Shown one piece after another: positions 31,534-44,771 of a DNA stretch of 64,000 nt. Below the pieces are notes generated by a model. The model had not been told where the DNA came from. It did not search any database and saw only the letters and a program-made list of their open reading frames with translations. The translations under genes and the position numbers were made by a program. Numbering within the stretch: position 1 is the stretch's first letter; every line of letters begins with the position of its first letter. Source of the stretch: Phytopythium helicoides (Eukaryota; Oomycota; Peronosporomycetes; Pythiales; Pythiaceae). The stretch covers positions 682,001 to 746,000 of the forward strand of contig JANFNE010000011.1 in the NCBI GenBank assembly GCA_024867545.1, given 5' to 3'.

Positions 31534-33146
31534 ATGAGCGCCGCCCCCGCCGAGTCGACCCACAACCGCTACGAGCACCCGCTGGTGAGCCGCTATGCCA
31601 CCAAGGAGATGAGCGAGATCTGGTCGCCCGACCGCAAGTTCTCGACGTGGCGCAAGCTGTGGCTGGCGCTCGCGACGGCCGAGAAGGAGCTCGGGCTCGC
31701 CATCTCGCAGGAGCAGCTGGACGCCATGAAGGAGCACCTGCACGACATCGACTACGAGTACGCGGACGAGATGGAGAAGAAGTTCCGCCACGACGTCATG
31801 GCCCACGTGCACACGTTCGGCAAGGCGGCGCCGGTCGCCATGCCCATCATCCACCTTGGCGCCACGAGCTGCTACGTGGGCGACAACGCCGACATCATCC
31901 AGATCAAGCAGGGTCTCGAGCTCATCCAGCGCAAGCTGCTCAAGGCGATGAAGACGCTCGCTGACTTCGCCATCCAGTACAAGGACATGCCCACCATGGG
32001 CTTCACGCACTTCCAGCCGGCGCAGCTCGTCACGGTCGGCAAGCGCGCCTCGCTCTGGCTCCAGGACTTCTGGCTCGACTTCCAGCAGCTCAACGACCAG
32101 ATCGACAGCCTCCCCATGCGTGGCGTCAAGGGCACGACCGGCACGCAGGCCAGCTTCCTCGACCTGTTCGAGGGTGACCACGCCAAGGTACACCACCTGT
32201 TGGTTGCGGAATGCATTCGATGGCGTGCTTGTATCTCACCTCTATTGGGCTCAACCTGCAGGTCAAGAAGCTGAACGAGCTCGTCGCTCAGCAGATGGGC
32301 TTCAAGAAGGTCATCCCGGTCTCGGGCCAGACGTACACGCGCAAGATCGACTACTTCGTGCTCTCGATCCTTGCAGGCATCGCGCAGTCTGCCTACAAGA
32401 TGGCTGGTGACATCCGTCTCCTTGCCAACATGAAGGAGATCGAGGAGCCGTTCGAGAAGAACCAGATCGGTTCGTCGGCCATGGCCTACAAGCGTAACCC
32501 GATGCGCTCGGAGCGCATCTGCAGTCTGGCGCGCTACGTGATCTCGCTCACGGACAACGCCGCGCAGACCCACGCTGCGCAGTGGTTTGAGCGCACGCTT
32601 GACGACTCTGCCAACCGGTTCGTGTTGCATCGATACTAGCACGTGGATTGGTGGGTGCTTGTGCTGACATAGTGTCGTGCTTTCCGCTTTGCCAGCCGCA
32701 TGGTGCTGCCGGAGGCGTTCCTGGCGACGGACGTGATTCTGAACCTCGTGACCAACGTGTCGGACGGCCTCCAGGTCTGGCCGAACGTGATCAAGGCCCA
32801 CATCAAGGCGGAGCTGCCGTTCATGGCTACCGAGAACATCCTGATGGCGTGCGTCAAGGCCGGCGGTGACCGCCAGGAGCTGCACGAGGCTATCCGCGAG
32901 CACTCGATGGAGGCGGGCAAGCGCGTCAAGGTGGAGGGCGCCGCCAACGACCTGCTGGAGCGCATCGCCGCCGACCCGCTGTTCAAGGCCGTGCACGACA
33001 ACCTGGACACGCTGCTGGACCCGTCGCTCTTCATCGGCCGGTGCCCGCAGCAGGTCGAGGAGTTCATCAGCGAGGAGATCACGCCGATCCTGGCGGAGCA
33101 CGCGAGCCTGCTGGAGGTCAAGGACCTGGACTCTGTCAACGTCTAA
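31534..33146 (+). CDS. ADSL: Adenylosuccinate lyase
   Basis: Three exons: 31534-32187, 32262-32617 and 32696-33146; 486 residues (human ADSL 484). It splits adenylosuccinate to AMP and fumarate, and SAICAR to AICAR, in purine synthesis. Superfamily signature [10 protein letters not shown] lies at residues 289-298 with the catalytic serine S289. Other conserved blocks are [44 protein letters not shown] and [17 protein letters not shown] across the second intron. Sequence is closer to the eukaryotic long type than to bacterial PurB of the short type. Expected in the cytosol. Confidence 0.95.
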
Positions 33147-33441
33147 GGCCGACAGCAGCGGTCTATGACGGCAGGTCGACAGCCACTCGGACGCCTGGCA
33201 GCCATCCACCCAGGCCCCCTGCATAGAGAGAGGAGCGAGCGTGATGGAGCGACTTCAACGCGGTCAAGTTTGTTCGTAACGGCTCAATGTATCAGTTATC
33301 CCATATTTTTTTTTTTTCAAACTCTGTGGGGCTATCGTCAGAAAATCCCCCTCCAGCCTCACTTGGTTTCAGTATACCCGCCCGCCCAGCGGAGCTCTCC
33401 AATTTGCAAAGCCCCTGGACGGACGGCCCACACAAACGCCC

Positions 33442-36400
33442 ATGTCGAGCCCTCCGGCGCCGCCCGGCGGCTCCTCCGAGGGCGCGGGCGCCTCCCCCGC
33501 GGGCCCCGCGGGCCTCCAGACGGCCGCGGGCGCCGCGCTGGGCGCCAGCGAGGCCCTGGCGCGCGTCTGCCACTTCTGCGCCACGTTCCGGCGGCCGCTG
33601 CGCCTGCGCGCCTTCTCGCGGACGGTACGCGCGCTCCCCTCGCTGTTTTCCGGTGTTGGCGGGCCAAGTAGCGTCGGTCGGCCTCGGTGGCTGGATGGAG
33701 CGCGCTGGTGGTCGGTGGCGGTTGTGGAGAGTCGAAGAAGGCGATCTGGCCGCTCCTGGCCGCCAGCGCGCCTCCCGCGCGCCAAAGGACCGCCGAAAGC
33801 AGCCATTTCGGTGCTGACGTACTTGTGACGCCGCGCAGGAGCTGCAAGACGCGCTGATCCACGCGGCGGACGGATTCCCCGAGCATGTGAGTTGTGATAG
33901 CTGGCAGACGGTTGCGTGGCGGCGCGAGTGCTAACGGTGCCGTGGATAGATGGAGCTGCTCGCGGAGCTGCACTTCAAGCTCGCGAGAGAGCAGTACACG
34001 GCGAAAATGGACAAAATGTACGCAACCTCCTGCTCAATAGCTGCATCTAACCGTCGCTAATGCCTGTGCAATGGCGCTGCTTCTGGTGATGGTTCAGGCT
34101 GCAGGACTGGGAACGAACCGTTGCGCGCAAGCTCACGGAGCACGGGCGGCTCGAGTTCGTAGAAAACCCGTTGGCGACCGCAACCTACAGCGAGCTGTCG
34201 GTCGATGATCGGGTATTGTATTCGCTTTGTTTCCGCTTCATTTGCGGTGCATAGCACCTAACACGCGCTGAATCCGTGCAGGTGCGCATCCTGGACTCGC
34301 TGTGTTACTGGAAGCTAGACTCTTGCAGTGAGCTACACAAGTTTATCGGTGGAGCATTGAAAGAGAACGATGACAAGGCGATTAATGCTCTGGTGCGTAA
34401 ATTGCGTGGCACCTCGTGTACCCGGGCTCCAACGGGCTGACGAGTGCTTGTCGATTAGCGTGCGGACTCAATCGGCACGGATGACAATGGAACGTCATAC
34501 TGGTACTTTGACGACGGGTGCTGGGTGTACGCGGAGGACCGTCCCAAGTGGCAACTTGGCGAACGGTATGTGCATGGCTCGATCACTTGATCTGTCACAC
34601 GGATGCTCTTGAGATGACAGTGCTCGCGCCATGCTACAATCTAGGAAACCCGTCTACGCAGTCGAGTTCGCTAGCGCCAAGAGGATACGCCTGTCAGTGA
34701 ACTTTCAAGAGGGCGACAAGCTCCCCAAGGTAGAGCTCCCAAAATTGGGCGGAACAAAGACGAAGGTCAAGTTTGAACTTGAAGCGAAGGACGCGGTAAA
34801 GCGTGAGCTCGACGCTGGAGCAGTAAAGCCTGAGCTTGTGAAGGTTGAGAAGGCTGAGGCTACTGTGGACATTTCTGTTTCCAAACAAGTCCAGAGCAGT
34901 GTGGATGAAGATGTCAATATGGAAGAGGCTTCAGTGAAGGAGGAGGGTGCTGTATCTGTTGCCCCTGTCGTTGTGGAGATTAACGCTGTCGATGCCAAGC
35001 TTACTGTGGACTCAAGTGTTCCTGTCCCAACACGTCCCCAACCAAGGAGGAAGATGGACATTAGCATGCTGTGTGCATCCGCGTCTGCGTCGCCTTCAAG
35101 TGACGACGGAAACATGAAACATGCCACTGGAAAGTTGGAAAACCAAAATGCCAAAGGGTCAGAGTCCAACTCAGCCATCAATGGTCATGACAAAGGGCCC
35201 ACTGATGTTGCTCCAACCCTATTAAAGCGTGAACTTACAAGTAATGCAAGCAACGGTAACGCTGCCGCCGATGCAAAGATGACCGAGAAGGCACGCGAGG
35301 TTCCTCATCCGGTCGACCCGAAACATGAGCACCAATCCTCAAACCATGGCGCCACATTGAGCCGCGTTGGTTCTAAGAAGCGTATGATCCTCGACGACGA
35401 TACGTCAAACAGCAGCAGCGACTCGGAATCGGACAAGCATAAAAAGAAAAAGGCCTCGAAAACCCGAAGAAACAGCGATCCCACAGCAGAGGATAACCAT
35501 GGACACTCTTCTCCTGCCATTAAAAGGCAAAAAGTGGACGGTATCAAGGGGAAGAAACATGAGAAACCGAGTGTCTCGCTTGTCGACGATACGAAGTCAC
35601 CATCGTTGCTGCCGACTTCAAACCATGTAGAAAGCAGCCAAGAGTCGAAAGAGGCAGACAAGCCTAATGAGACGGTCAATGACGCAGCCAGACCCGAAAG
35701 CTTTGACGTGACATGTGCTAGCTGCACAAAGTCGTACGACATGCGATACCTTGATCCACCGCTAGTGGAGCGGCCTGCAGATGATTGGCGGTGCTTCGAA
35801 TGTCTGGTAAATGATGCACGTGGCTGGCCTCGTCGTCGTAAGTCAGTGTCTCGAAGTGGTGCAAGTGAGCCCGAAGGTGGGCATCATCCCGATGGTGCTA
35901 AAAGGAAATCATCGTCTTCCAAGTCTCGCTCGTCTTCATCGTCTAAGAAGAAGAGCAGCTCAAGCTCGAAGCGCTCGTCGTCATCAAAAAGCAAGTCCAG
36001 ATCGTCCAGCTCCAAGCACAAGAAATCGTCATCGTCGCACAGCAGTAGCAGCAAGAAGTCATCGTCCTCTAAAAAGCACAAGAAGCGCAAGTCGTCTTCA
36101 TCTCACCACCACAGTAGTAGCAGTAGTCACCACAAAAGCCGGCGACATCGTCACCACCACGAGCAGTTTTCAAAGCTCATGGATGCATTCCATGAGCGGC
36201 GAACACGGCGACTTGCGCTGGAAGAATCTCGGATACTTGACAGTATGTATGAAGACCCCTACCTGGAGGGGCCAAGTGGGTGGCGCGTTGTCAGTTCAAC
36301 GGTTGATGAGCTGCGCCAACTTGTTGCATCACTTGTTGGGGGATCATTGGAGCAAGACAGGTATGTCTGATGTCTGTGTCGCGGGGCCTTATATACAGCT

Positions 36401-38567
36401 AACACTCAACTATCCGCGGTGCAGATTGCGTGGGCGTCTGCGAATGATTCTCAAGGATCAAGAAAAAGCCGAAGAGGAGCGACTGAAACACCAAGAGCTG
36501 GCATGGAACATTATGCCTCGTCGACAGTCTTCACGTATTGCGATTGGCAAGATCAAAACGCAATCTTCACGGGACTCAGATGTGCGTCAACGTGGCTATG
36601 GACTCTTCAATGTTGTTTGTGTTATTCTGATGCGGCGATTGTTGTAGATGGAGGTCGACTCGGACGAGGATGAGCCCCAATTGGGGCGGATCACTCGCTC
36701 TCGAGGTGATGACGATGGCCTGGATTCTAAGCAGAAACTCGCGATCGACCGGTACGTTATTCTTGTGCACCCTAATGGGATTAACCTTTCAGTTTTATTG
36801 ACAGTTTGTGCTATGTGTTGGGTGGACGTCCAATAGTGCGTCTCGACTGCGAAGAAGGCACCAGCAACTTGGATCTGACAGCGGGAGTGAGGAGGAGGAT
36901 GAGATGGACGACAAGTTGCATCCTGGCAATTGGATCAAGTGGTCCATCTTGGATGTACGTCGCACTTTGATCCATATATCATTTATAAGATAACTGATCT
37001 GAACCGTGTTGGGCTTACAGGATAATCGGAGAGGTCTCTCTACACTTTGCCTTGCGCTGGTTGATCGACTACTCCAGGAGAGCATTGCCGTGCGTCGCTA
37101 TCCAGCATGCCATTGACTGAGAGAACTTATCTAAACATTCAAATGCTTCTTGTACTTCAGGAGCTGTTTGCGCGACCGGTGGATCCTGAACTCGATGGGT
37201 GTCCCGACTACTTTGATGTGGTCAAGCAACCAATGGACCTCGGTACGATCCGCTCGCGACTCCAGACTCAATTTTATCAGGTACAACGAAGTGCATGCTG
37301 GTGGAGAATGTTACATTGCCACAATATTTACTGACAGAGGTGTGGTTTTGACTTTTTTTTTCAGAGCTGGGGTGCGTTCAAGCATGACGTAGAACGTGTG
37401 TGGCACAACTGCCGGCTCTTCAATGACCCCGAGACAATTGTGGTAGAGTATGCTCAGACGTTGGAGCATTTGTTCCGGGCAATGTGCATGGCGGCGGAGC
37501 GGAGAGGTGCCAGCAAGATGACAGACGCTGATCTGGAGAATTCTGGAGGAAAGCGTGCACGAGTAAAAATCGTACAGGATGACGACGACGATGATGCTGA
37601 AGGCAGCAACAGTGATACGGCAAGTGGGGCGGATAGTGCAACAAAAGCATGGACGGAAACTAGCGGGTCAGAGGCAAGCGAATCGAGCGACGAGTCGATG
37701 AGTAGTGATGATGGAAGCAGCAGTGATAAGGGAAAGCGGAAACAAAGGCCGACACGGACGAGCCGAAGCCCAGTGGCTGCACCTCCTCGATCAACAAGGT
37801 TAAGGCGGGGAGGAAGCGAGAGCAGTGTCACGACAGACAAATCGAGTAAGAAGCCAGCAGCATCGGCTCGAACGCAAAAGAATTCTCGACGCCACGCAGT
37901 GAGCAGCAGCGAGGACGAAGATGAAATCGAGCTCTCGTCAGAGTCAGAGTCTGAGCGTGTCAAGAAACCTTTGGTGCGGAAACCTCGGACGGTGGCAAAG
38001 ACTACACGCCAATCCGAGCCGCCTTCTGCAGAGTCGGCGCGTCCCCGTCCAATTGATGAGGAGTCAATAAAGGCTGCACCAAAGCCTCGCCGCGCGCGGG
38101 TGATCGAGAGTTCAAGCTCAGAGGCAAGCGGCGCTGACAATGATAGCGATGCATCTTCGTCGTCGTCTTCCTCTTCGTCTTCTTCATCTGAAGATGACTC
38201 GGGGGCATCGAGTGGTGATGAAACCAAGATCAGGAAAAAGCGGTCGACGGTAAAGGCGAGTACCCCCTCCAATTCCCGAGGCGTATCGAAACCAGCCCCA
38301 ACGTCACCACCGCCTCCATCTTCGCCACCGCCCCCACCACCTTCTGTAACACAAGCTTCGAGCGACACAGCCCCTCCTCCTCCGCCACCGCCGGCATCTG
38401 CAAAGAAGCAGCGAGAACCACCAAGGCGGAGGGCGTCAGGTGATTCTGCGCCGTCGGTGCTCAACTCATACCTGTCGGGATCTTCGTCCTCGTCTTCTGC
38501 CTCGTCCTCCGGTAGCGATTCTAGCGCTGGTGACTCGAGTGCAAGTAGTGACAGCGATAGCGATTGA
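33442..38567 (+). CDS. DDT / PHD-like / bromodomain chromatin protein, CECR2-like
   Basis: Thirteen exons: 33442-33624, 33839-33886, 33950-34017, 34098-34212, 34282-34392, 34459-34565, 34645-36360, 36425-36581, 36648-36751, 36837-36954, 37021-37089, 37161-37280 and 37365-38567; 1372 residues. The N-terminus resembles a DDT/WHIM module (ELQDALIHAADGFPEH, RVRILDSLCYWKLDSCSEL, YWYFDDGCWVYAE). A long charged linker follows, then a half PHD-like finger (C568, C571, C594, C597) and a Ser/Lys/His-rich tract. The bromodomain (about 915-1020) has CPDYFDVVKQPMDLGTIRSR and the acetyl-lysine asparagine N992 in HNCRLFND. The tail is acidic and serine-rich with proline runs. This layout matches accessory subunits of ISWI-type remodellers such as CECR2. 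The first intron (214 nt) is unusually long for the window. Confidence 0.85.
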
Positions 38568-38675
38568 TTGTTAAGTCAACAGATGCTGCAAGTTCTGACA
38601 GCTTCGTTGCTCTTTTGTCTTTATGCCCTCCTATTTCATCATGCAATCGATCCCCTGCATTGGCATTGCCTGCAC

Positions 38676-41400
38676 TCACCACGCGTATACTACGTACACG
38701 AGCAGGATAAAACCCGCCAGGAACGACAGATTGATTTTGCTAGCGAGGAATCGAAGGTTGAACCGGAACGAGTCAAACTCAGCGAGGGACGGGTCGATGT
38801 CCACATTGTCCTCAAAGCGTTTGCCTCGGTATGGACTCTCCAGTCCCAGCTGCGAGTTGAGCCAAGTAGAGATGCGGTAAGAGAGTCGCACCAGGAAGGG
38901 GATCTCGAACGAGCAAATTGGCCGAAGCATCGGGTCACCAACATATCGCGCGGCATCAGGAGAGCATAGGCGAAGCCCGCGCTTGATTTGCTGAACGCCT
39001 CTACGCGTGAGCAAATGCGAGAATCGCACGTACCGGCTGGGCTCGAGCGAGTCAAGACCACCCGCATCCGCAAAACCCGGCCCAGCAGGACGAGAATGAG
39101 CTGTGGAAGCTACATAGGCGTCCGAAATCTCGAATACAACGCGCAACATGCGGCTCAGCCGTTGCAGCGTCTCAAGCAGACTCTCCTTTGCCGGCTTCTT
39201 ACTGGAGGAAGAGGGTGCCGAGCCACTCAACGGTGCAGATACCCACAGCTTGTCGAATAGGCGCTCAGCGTCACGATGAAAGGAATCGTGGAGCGGCACG
39301 GGGACAGAGTCGACGCCAAGCGTCTTGCAGTACAGCGACAAAACCTGCCCCTGTGCTTGGGACAGCGTATCATCACGCTCAGCGGTTGAAGGACGCGACT
39401 TGTTGCGAAGATTTCCCCCAGAGTGGGCCCCAGTGTAGAGATTGTTACTGCTATTCGAGCGAGTAAACGGCACCGCGAACGGCTGTGACTTCTCGAGGAA
39501 GCGATTCGCACGTCGCAACAGAGCTAGCAGCTCTGAGTTGTACACGCTCAATACGCGGTCCAGTAGACTGATCGTACGCTCATCCGCCCCGGAGAAATCA
39601 AGCTCTCTTGCTCGCTCAACGAACACGCCGAGGAGCGTTGTGTAGAAGTGGTAGTTGGCCAGGACATAGCTCTCCCATTCAGGCGTGAAACCCTCGGTCT
39701 TTGATTGCGGTGGCAAACCTCCGCTTGTCTTGACATCAGCCCAACGACGACAACACCACGGCTGAATATAAGCGAGCCATACATCGGTAATGGCAAGGAA
39801 GGCTGTCGGTGAAAGCCCAATTGGTGCTCGCGAGAAAACGAGGCGAAGAAACTCGAACAGTGGCCGCCGCAAAACCGTAACGCTAGGAGTCAAGCATGCC
39901 CCCGCGCCACCAACTGCACCGTGAGCTCCACTCAATGTGCCGCCATGCACAAGGCTATACGAGCCCGTTGTTGATGCTCCAGATTCCTCTGCAAGTGGTG
40001 CAGGGTAGAATGAATCTGACAACAAGTGGATAATCGTCAGCAGAAGCGAGCTGAGCAGGTCGTCTGATGGCGCCATGTAGCTTGTGTACGTGTGGACCGC
40101 TGCAAACGGACTCGCGAGCTTGACACCGAGAGAAAGCGATGATACCGTCGATGGGGCGCCAATAGCTGGTGCGATGGGGTCATCCGTGAAGACAATCAGG
40201 TTCTGTCGTAGCCAAAACTCAATGAGCGCGTGAAGAAACACGTTTGAACTTTGCACCATCTTAGCATGGAAGCGGCTCTTCACAGGCTTGTTGGAATCGG
40301 GAAGAAAGCCGCGGAGGTATTGAAGCAGAAGAACATTGTATGGGTTTCCCTTCGTCAATGATGCGACGCCATCATGGAAAAACATTCGCCAGCTGTGTTC
40401 AGCTTTTCCCTTTGGTTTGGCGAACGAACTAGAAATGGAGCCCATGATGGATGATGCACCGGTTGCAGAAGAGCCTCCGAGGAGCGAGGAAGCTGATCCT
40501 GTGACTGGGTACGGCACAGACCCGCCAGACGATGATGAAGACGTTCCGCTAAATGAGGGGCTGCTCTGGTGCGACGCCGACGAAGGGTACCGTAGAAAGT
40601 AGAATAGGAAAAGCTCTTGAATGGAAACAAGCAGTGCAGGGCTCCGAGGATCAATCACTTGCTTGATGAGCGGCTTGTGCAGCAGCTGTGTGAATAGCGC
40701 ACTCGTGGTCGGTGATCGCCCCAAAATGCTCATCTTGGACTGCTCGGGAAGCAAGTCGAGCTCAAGCTTGAACTCAACAGGGTGCACCACACGGAAAAGA
40801 AACTGAAGAATGGATCCGTTCTCGTCGTCCATGCCGGTGCCCAGCAGGCGCGCAACGGCGCGCGCGTTAGGCTGGAGCGAGTTGATGAACGTGTCTAGCT
40901 CGTCATCCGCAATAAGCGATCGCGGAGTGGGCTTGCTCTGCTTCTTGCTGGCCGCAGCAGTCCCTGCCGATGTCGCAGACGCGCCGCTCGATCCACTGGA
41001 CGCGCCCGTGGGGGCCGAGCTCGAGCCGGCGCTGTAGTCGAGCCACCCTCCGTACTTTTGCTTGGAGACCGCGTCGTTGCCGAACACGCGGTCCAGCACC
41101 TGGTTGAAGCGCTCGTATATCTTGCCGCGCACCTGCGCCGACTGCTGCTTGCTCGACGCGACCGACAACCTGCGCCGCCGCCTCCCGTCAGCCCCGCAAC
41201 CCCCAAACCGTCAGCAAGCGGGAACCAACGCACGTGGTCTGCAGCTCGTGCGCCAGGAAGCGCCGCAGCTCGTCCGCCACCGTCGCCAGCTCGTAGCTGC
41301 CGAGCGCGCGCTCGAACTCCTCGTCCGTCTCCAGCCCCGCGGCCGCGCCGTCCAGCGAGCCCGCGCGCCTCGGCGCCTTGCGCCGCTCCTCGCCCGGCAT
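38676..41400 (-). CDS. SMPD4-like (neutral sphingomyelinase 3) membrane protein
   Basis: Two exons: 41400-41234 and 41169-38676; 886 residues. Family blocks include VVHPVEFKLELDLLPEQSKM, FLRLVFSRAPIGLSPTAF, VWLAYIQPW, YVLANYHFYTTLLGVFV and, near the end, VGDPMLRPICSFEIPFLVRL. A single hydrophobic helix closes the protein (NLSFLAGFILLVYVVYAW), the tail anchor seen in SMPD4, which sits in the ER and nuclear envelope. Whether SMPD4 proteins are truly sphingomyelinases is debated, so I give the family rather than a reaction. Ser/Gly-rich linkers (residues 100-150 and 260-310) interrupt the conserved parts. Divergent start with the next gene, 76 bp apart. Confidence 0.85.
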
Positions 41401-41476
41401 CCTTGGCCTTTTTTTCCAGTAGTGTGGTTGGCGCCACCAAGCGCCTGATCGGTTTATAGAGGCCCTTCGGAAACCC
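41401..41476. promoter_or_regulatory. Compact bidirectional promoter
   Basis: Only 76 bp separate the start codons of the SMPD4-like gene and the TPR/OGT-like gene, including 5' untranslated regions, so the two must share promoter sequence or start transcription inside each other. No core element identified. Confidence 0.5.
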
Positions 41477-44400
41477 ATGCCGCGGATCCGCGTCAAAGCG
41501 AGAAAGGCCATGATGAAGAAGCTGTTGCCGCCGCTGCTGCTGCTGCTGCTTGGCGCCGCGCGGGCGTTGGACGTGCGCGGGCTCAGCGAGCCGCTGCCTG
41601 GGCCGGTGCTGCCGCTGTTGGAGATCGTGCGGCCGCCGCACGGCGAGCGTGTGGCCAGTGGCGAGCTGCAGGTCGAGATCCTGGCGCGGCCAGAGCTGCT
41701 GCATGGCGAGCCAGGCGCGTTGCGCCTGTGCCTGAGCATGCAGGCGACGCACCAGCCGCGAGACGTCGAGTTCGCGGATGGCGTGGGGCCCAGCGAGCTT
41801 CCCGCCACGTGCTTCGACCAGAGCCTCAACTACACGGCCTTCAGCATCACGGGGCTCGTCTACGGCTGCGCGTACGGCATCTCCGCGGGCCTCGAGCGAG
41901 ACGGCAAGCTCGTCGCCATCTCCACGCGCGCCTTCAGCGTTGGCATCGTGCGGCTGCCGGGGTCTGGAGAGCCCACGAGCGTCGACCTCGCGCTTCATAC
42001 CGGCGCGAGACTGTTCGAGGCAGGCGACATCGACGGGACGATGGAGATCTGCACGCAAGTGCTCGACCAGTTCCCGCAGCATGCAGAGGCACACCATCTC
42101 TTTGGCGTGGTGCTGCTAGAACAGGGGAAAACAAAGGAAAGCCTAACCCACCTACTTCGAGCTGTCGAAAGCAATGACAGCGACCACCACTATCTCAACT
42201 CTCTCGGAGACGGGTTGCGTGCTGCCGAAAGGTTTGACGAAGCGATCCAGCACTATCGACACGCGTTGGAGATTGATCCATCATACTTTCAGTCGTGGAT
42301 GGGTCTAGGCACAGCACTGTACCGCATTGAGCGGCGCGATGAAGCAATGGAAGCATTCCGCACCACCGTGACGCTGGGTACCCAGGCGCAAGCCACCAAC
42401 GGCTATGGTCTTTTGTATGCTCGAAACAGCGCGGCAAGGATATGTGAACTCTTGCGAACATCAGAGGGCTGGTATTCAGCAGATCGCTGTCTTAAAGAGG
42501 CGATACAGAAGTGGCCCGATGAATCCTTGTTTTACCATGATCGCGGGTATCTACTCCTCAGCGTCGGGCAGTTTGAGGCGGCATTGATGCAGTTTCGAAA
42601 AGCAGTTAAGCTTGGACGCTCAGTGGCTAAGGTGGGTGTCATAGGCAGCGTACTGTTTGATTGGGTGTTGAACTGAAGTATCACCTGACTCATCACACAG
42701 GTCAATGTTGCGGATACCTTAGAATCGCTTGGCGAAATCAACGGCAGTATCGAATCATACGATAAGGTATTGTTCTTCGATTGTCGGAGATATCAAACAC
42801 AAGCAAAGCTTACATTGACTGAAAACCGCAGATCCTGCTAGACACTAGCCCGAAAGTGGCTAGACTACACACTCAGGTCAAGGTCATGAGAGCTACTGTG
42901 CTGCCAAGAATTCTCCCGGGCTCCCAGGCTGAGATCGACGCGTTACGTCTCCAATTCGAGTCCAACATTGATGCGCTCCTTGCCGCAGGTGTGATATTAA
43001 TTCCAACTGGGCATTCGATTATTTCCTTAATTGACCTTTTTTGTGTTTCTGCTGTTTGCGCAGCACCAAGGCTGGAAAGGGGCGCACTAGATCCAGTCCG
43101 TCTACCCTTCTCTACAGGCGTGCCACTCAACTCTCATAATCGCAACAACAGAGATCTCAAAGCCAAGCTGGGAAAACTGTACCAAATGTTGCTTTTCGAG
43201 CCAGGAGCTGGGCTGGAGACGTATGTGGCTTCATACGGAATGGAACCACCGCCCTTCATTAGAAGCCGACGCAACAACACATCGAACGCTATTGAGGTAT
43301 GTCATATAAAGGTCTGTGCATGCCGCTTCGACTGATCGATGCTGTATTGCTAGATTGGCCCTCGTCGTTTGCGCGTTGGGTTCGCCTCTCGTTTTATCTT
43401 CAGCGCAGCAGTCGGACTTTATTTTGATGAATTACTGCCACAACTCGACCCCAACAAATACGAAACCATCATTTTTGCTATTGGCCATAGCAAGTCGGTA
43501 AAGGTCCAAGACAAACTCCCCCAGATTGCAGACCACGTACGTAAATGCAATTGAGTTGCACACTGCTCACGATCTCGTACTGCAAGACTGATTGTGTTGA
43601 TGCATTTACCATGTAGGTGGTTGCTTTGCCCAGAGACCTGCGTGTAGTCCGAGAGCAAGTTGTATCATGGAATCTTGATGTGCTTGTCTATCCAGAGGTG
43701 CGCTGCTACTTCGTACATACTTTCGCCTGTGTAGACATTGTACTAATTGATGTGTGTAGCTTGGTATGGATAAGACGGCATTCTTCCTTTCATTCTCGCG
43801 CCTGGCGCCAGTCCAAGCGGTGTGGTGGGGTAATGCGGAGACATCCGGTGTTCCAACAATTGACTACTTCCTTGCAAGTGAATACGAGCACCCGGGTGTG
43901 GAGGAGCGATACACGGAAGACATCTACAAGTTTCGGTTGGTATAGCGTTGGAGCTTGTGGAACCATATAGATTTCCGAGTGCACTAACGTCGATATGTGC
44001 AGCGGGTTGGGCATTTATCACAATTTTTCTGAAGTTCCAGCGCAAAGTGTAAATCGCGACCAAGTTCGACGTTCGATACAGGAGCGCTTCGGAATCGAGG
44101 ACGAAAGTTTCCGACTATACTTGTGTATTGAGGTACGCGGTTATGATTTCGTTTAGACCAATCTTGCTCTGTCTGACGGCATTTTTTGTCATGTTCCGAC
44201 CAGTCCATTCTACACATCCATCCTGACTTCGATATCGCAATCCAAAAGCTCTTCGAGTTGGATCCGCATGCGCATTTGGTGTTGTTATCAGCATCAAGTC
44301 GAAAGCGATGGAAGGAGCAGCTTTCGGCGCGAATCAACTCTCGGATCACAGAAGGGCGTGTCCACTTCTTTGGTGACTCTGATACTAAGCAAGAGCTGAT

Positions 44401-44764
44401 GTTACTAATAACTGCCGATGCTGTGATGGCAAGTTTGCACCTCACCCGCCCACGAGCAGCTATCCAAGCATTTACAGCAGGCGTACCGGTAGTCGCATTT
44501 CCAGGAAAGCAGTGGGCTTCCCGGATTACTTACGGTTTCTACAGAGAAATGGGTATATCAGGACTTGAAGCATCCTCCATTGAAGAATACGTTGCAATCG
44601 CATACAAGCTGGCTACTAATGCAAGTTTTTACGCCAGCATGACTGACAAAATCAAGAAGCAGCGTCACCGCCTGTCGAAAAGCAAACTAGCCGTGGATGA
44701 GTGGGAAAGATTTCTGGATTTCGCCGGCTCGCGAATCTACTCTAGCACCGAGGAAGGGTTTTGA
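41477..44764 (+). CDS. TPR plus O-GlcNAc-transferase-like (GT41) protein with signal peptide
   Basis: Nine exons: 41477-42631, 42701-42766, 42832-42988, 43064-43296, 43354-43536, 43617-43697, 43760-43935, 44003-44132 and 44204-44764; 913 residues. The start is a clear secretory signal (MMKKLLPPLLLLLLGAARA, or from the Met 11 residues earlier). After a beta-rich region come TPR repeats (DIDGTMEICTQVLDQFPQHA, FDEAIQHYRHALEIDPSY, QFEAALMQFRKAVKLG). The C-terminal half resembles GT41 glycosyltransferases: RRLRVGFASRFIFSAAVG, LDVLVYPE, FSRLAPVQAVWWGNAETSG with TIDYFLAS, and RPRAAIQAFTAGVPVVAFPG near the donor site. GT41 enzymes are usually nucleocytosolic, so the signal peptide points to lumenal or secreted glycosylation. 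Acceptor unknown. Intron 42989-43063 is 75 nt with no stop and could be retained. Confidence 0.8.
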
Positions 44765-44771
44765 AGTTTCC

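Noticed and set aside
31872..33224. 450-codon minus-strand frame opposite adenylosuccinate lyase
   Set aside because: Shadow of a strongly biased coding strand; low-complexity Leu/Arg/His-rich product crossing the lyase introns.
40895..42097. 400-codon minus-strand frame across the SMPD4/OGT promoter
   Set aside because: Runs antisense over two confirmed starts; Arg/Ala/Gln-rich and without family match.
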